Source: Marinobacter sp. EhC06 (GTDB lineage: Bacteria > Pseudomonadota > Gammaproteobacteria > Pseudomonadales > Oleiphilaceae). From it: a stretch of DNA of 61,296 bases. Positions 61,253-61,296 of the stretch are shown in pieces (position 1 is the stretch's first letter; the number at the start of each line of letters is the position of its first letter). Position numbers and translations under genes: made by a program. Below the pieces are notes generated by a model, which saw only the letters and a program-made list of their open reading frames with translations, was not told the origin of the DNA and ran no database searches. The stretch lies in NCBI RefSeq assembly GCF_001650915.1, contig NZ_LXYO01000007.1, positions 1-61,296 of the forward strand, written 5' to 3'.

Positions 61253-61296
61253 GAGCCTGTAAATAAATCTGTGTAACTGCCCACCTCACTATAGGT
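61253..61296. mobile_element. Possible insertion-sequence end at right window edge
   Basis: After prsT comes GCCTGTAAATAAATCTGTG, then CTGTGTAAC (61269-61277) and unrelated sequence to the edge. The left edge, read outward, has the same CTGTGTAAC. The TGTGTAACTGCC pattern resembles some IS256-family ends as I remember them, but no transposase is visible and the match is short. Confidence 0.25.

Noticed and set aside
61284..61295. CTCACTATAGG at the right edge, like the end of a T7 promoter or cloning vector
   Set aside because: Only about 11 bases match and there is no adjoining vector sequence; an IS junction explains the edge equally well.

Overview
The window looks like the chromosome of a marine gammaproteobacterium, most likely Marinobacter or a close relative. 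This rests on recognising gene families and neighbourhoods (holB-pilZ, thrH/cysH/cysB, rnd-ycgL-ycgN, dnaX-ybaB-recR with a small 4.5S RNA, exeA-gspB, and a PEP-CTERM prsK-prsR-prsT block), not on a database search. I see no rRNA, tRNA, phage, CRISPR or complete insertion sequence. Coding density is high and nearly all genes are ordinary chromosomal ones.

Layout. 1-6.9 kb: a leftward operon DUF58 - TgpA transglutaminase - holB - pilZ - alpha/beta hydrolase - DUF4892 - patatin, the last cut at the window edge. 7-9.4 kb: three exported proteins of unknown role, one of them DUF6160-like, with two strong terminators. 9.6-16.8 kb: pabB, thrH, cysH, cysB, a MalT-like LuxR regulator, and then a non-coding stretch with a perfect CRP-type site and a candidate small RNA. 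16.8-24.3 kb: leftward operon mlaA - DUF3336 patatin - exeA - gspB - dinG, with a divergent thioesterase. 24.3-32 kb: lipid genes (ketoacyl synthase III, fadD, MaoC hydratase) around hrpA. 32-40.2 kb: a nine-gene leftward operon with an ExbB/TolQ channel, two different ExbD proteins, a TonB/AgmX-like protein and TPR envelope proteins, resembling a reduced Agl-Glt type proton-driven envelope machine. 40.5 kb: a candidate sigma-54-driven small RNA. 40.6-45.2 kb: CoxE-like VWA protein, MoxR ATPase, a large VWA membrane protein and a small membrane protein. 45.2-50.3 kb: ycgN, ycgL, rnd, recR, ybaB, dnaX and ffs. 50.4-54 kb: an iron oxygenase, then a mutarotase - acyltransferase - atypical SDR operon. 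54-61.2 kb: a PEP-CTERM protein with a sigma-54-type promoter followed by its predicted regulators PrsK and PrsR and the TPR lipoprotein PrsT.

How it fits together. Several blocks concern the cell envelope: lipid trafficking (MlaA), type II secretion assembly (ExeA/GspB), the ExbB-ExbD-TPR machine, pilus/c-di-GMP-type PilZ, and exopolysaccharide-linked PEP-CTERM export. The most interesting non-protein signals are two structured intergenic transcripts, one predicted to depend on CRP/Vfr and one on sigma-54. The two window edges, read outward, share the 9-mer CTGTGTAAC and then diverge, and the left one truncates a patatin gene, so the edges may be insertion-sequence junctions where an assembly broke.
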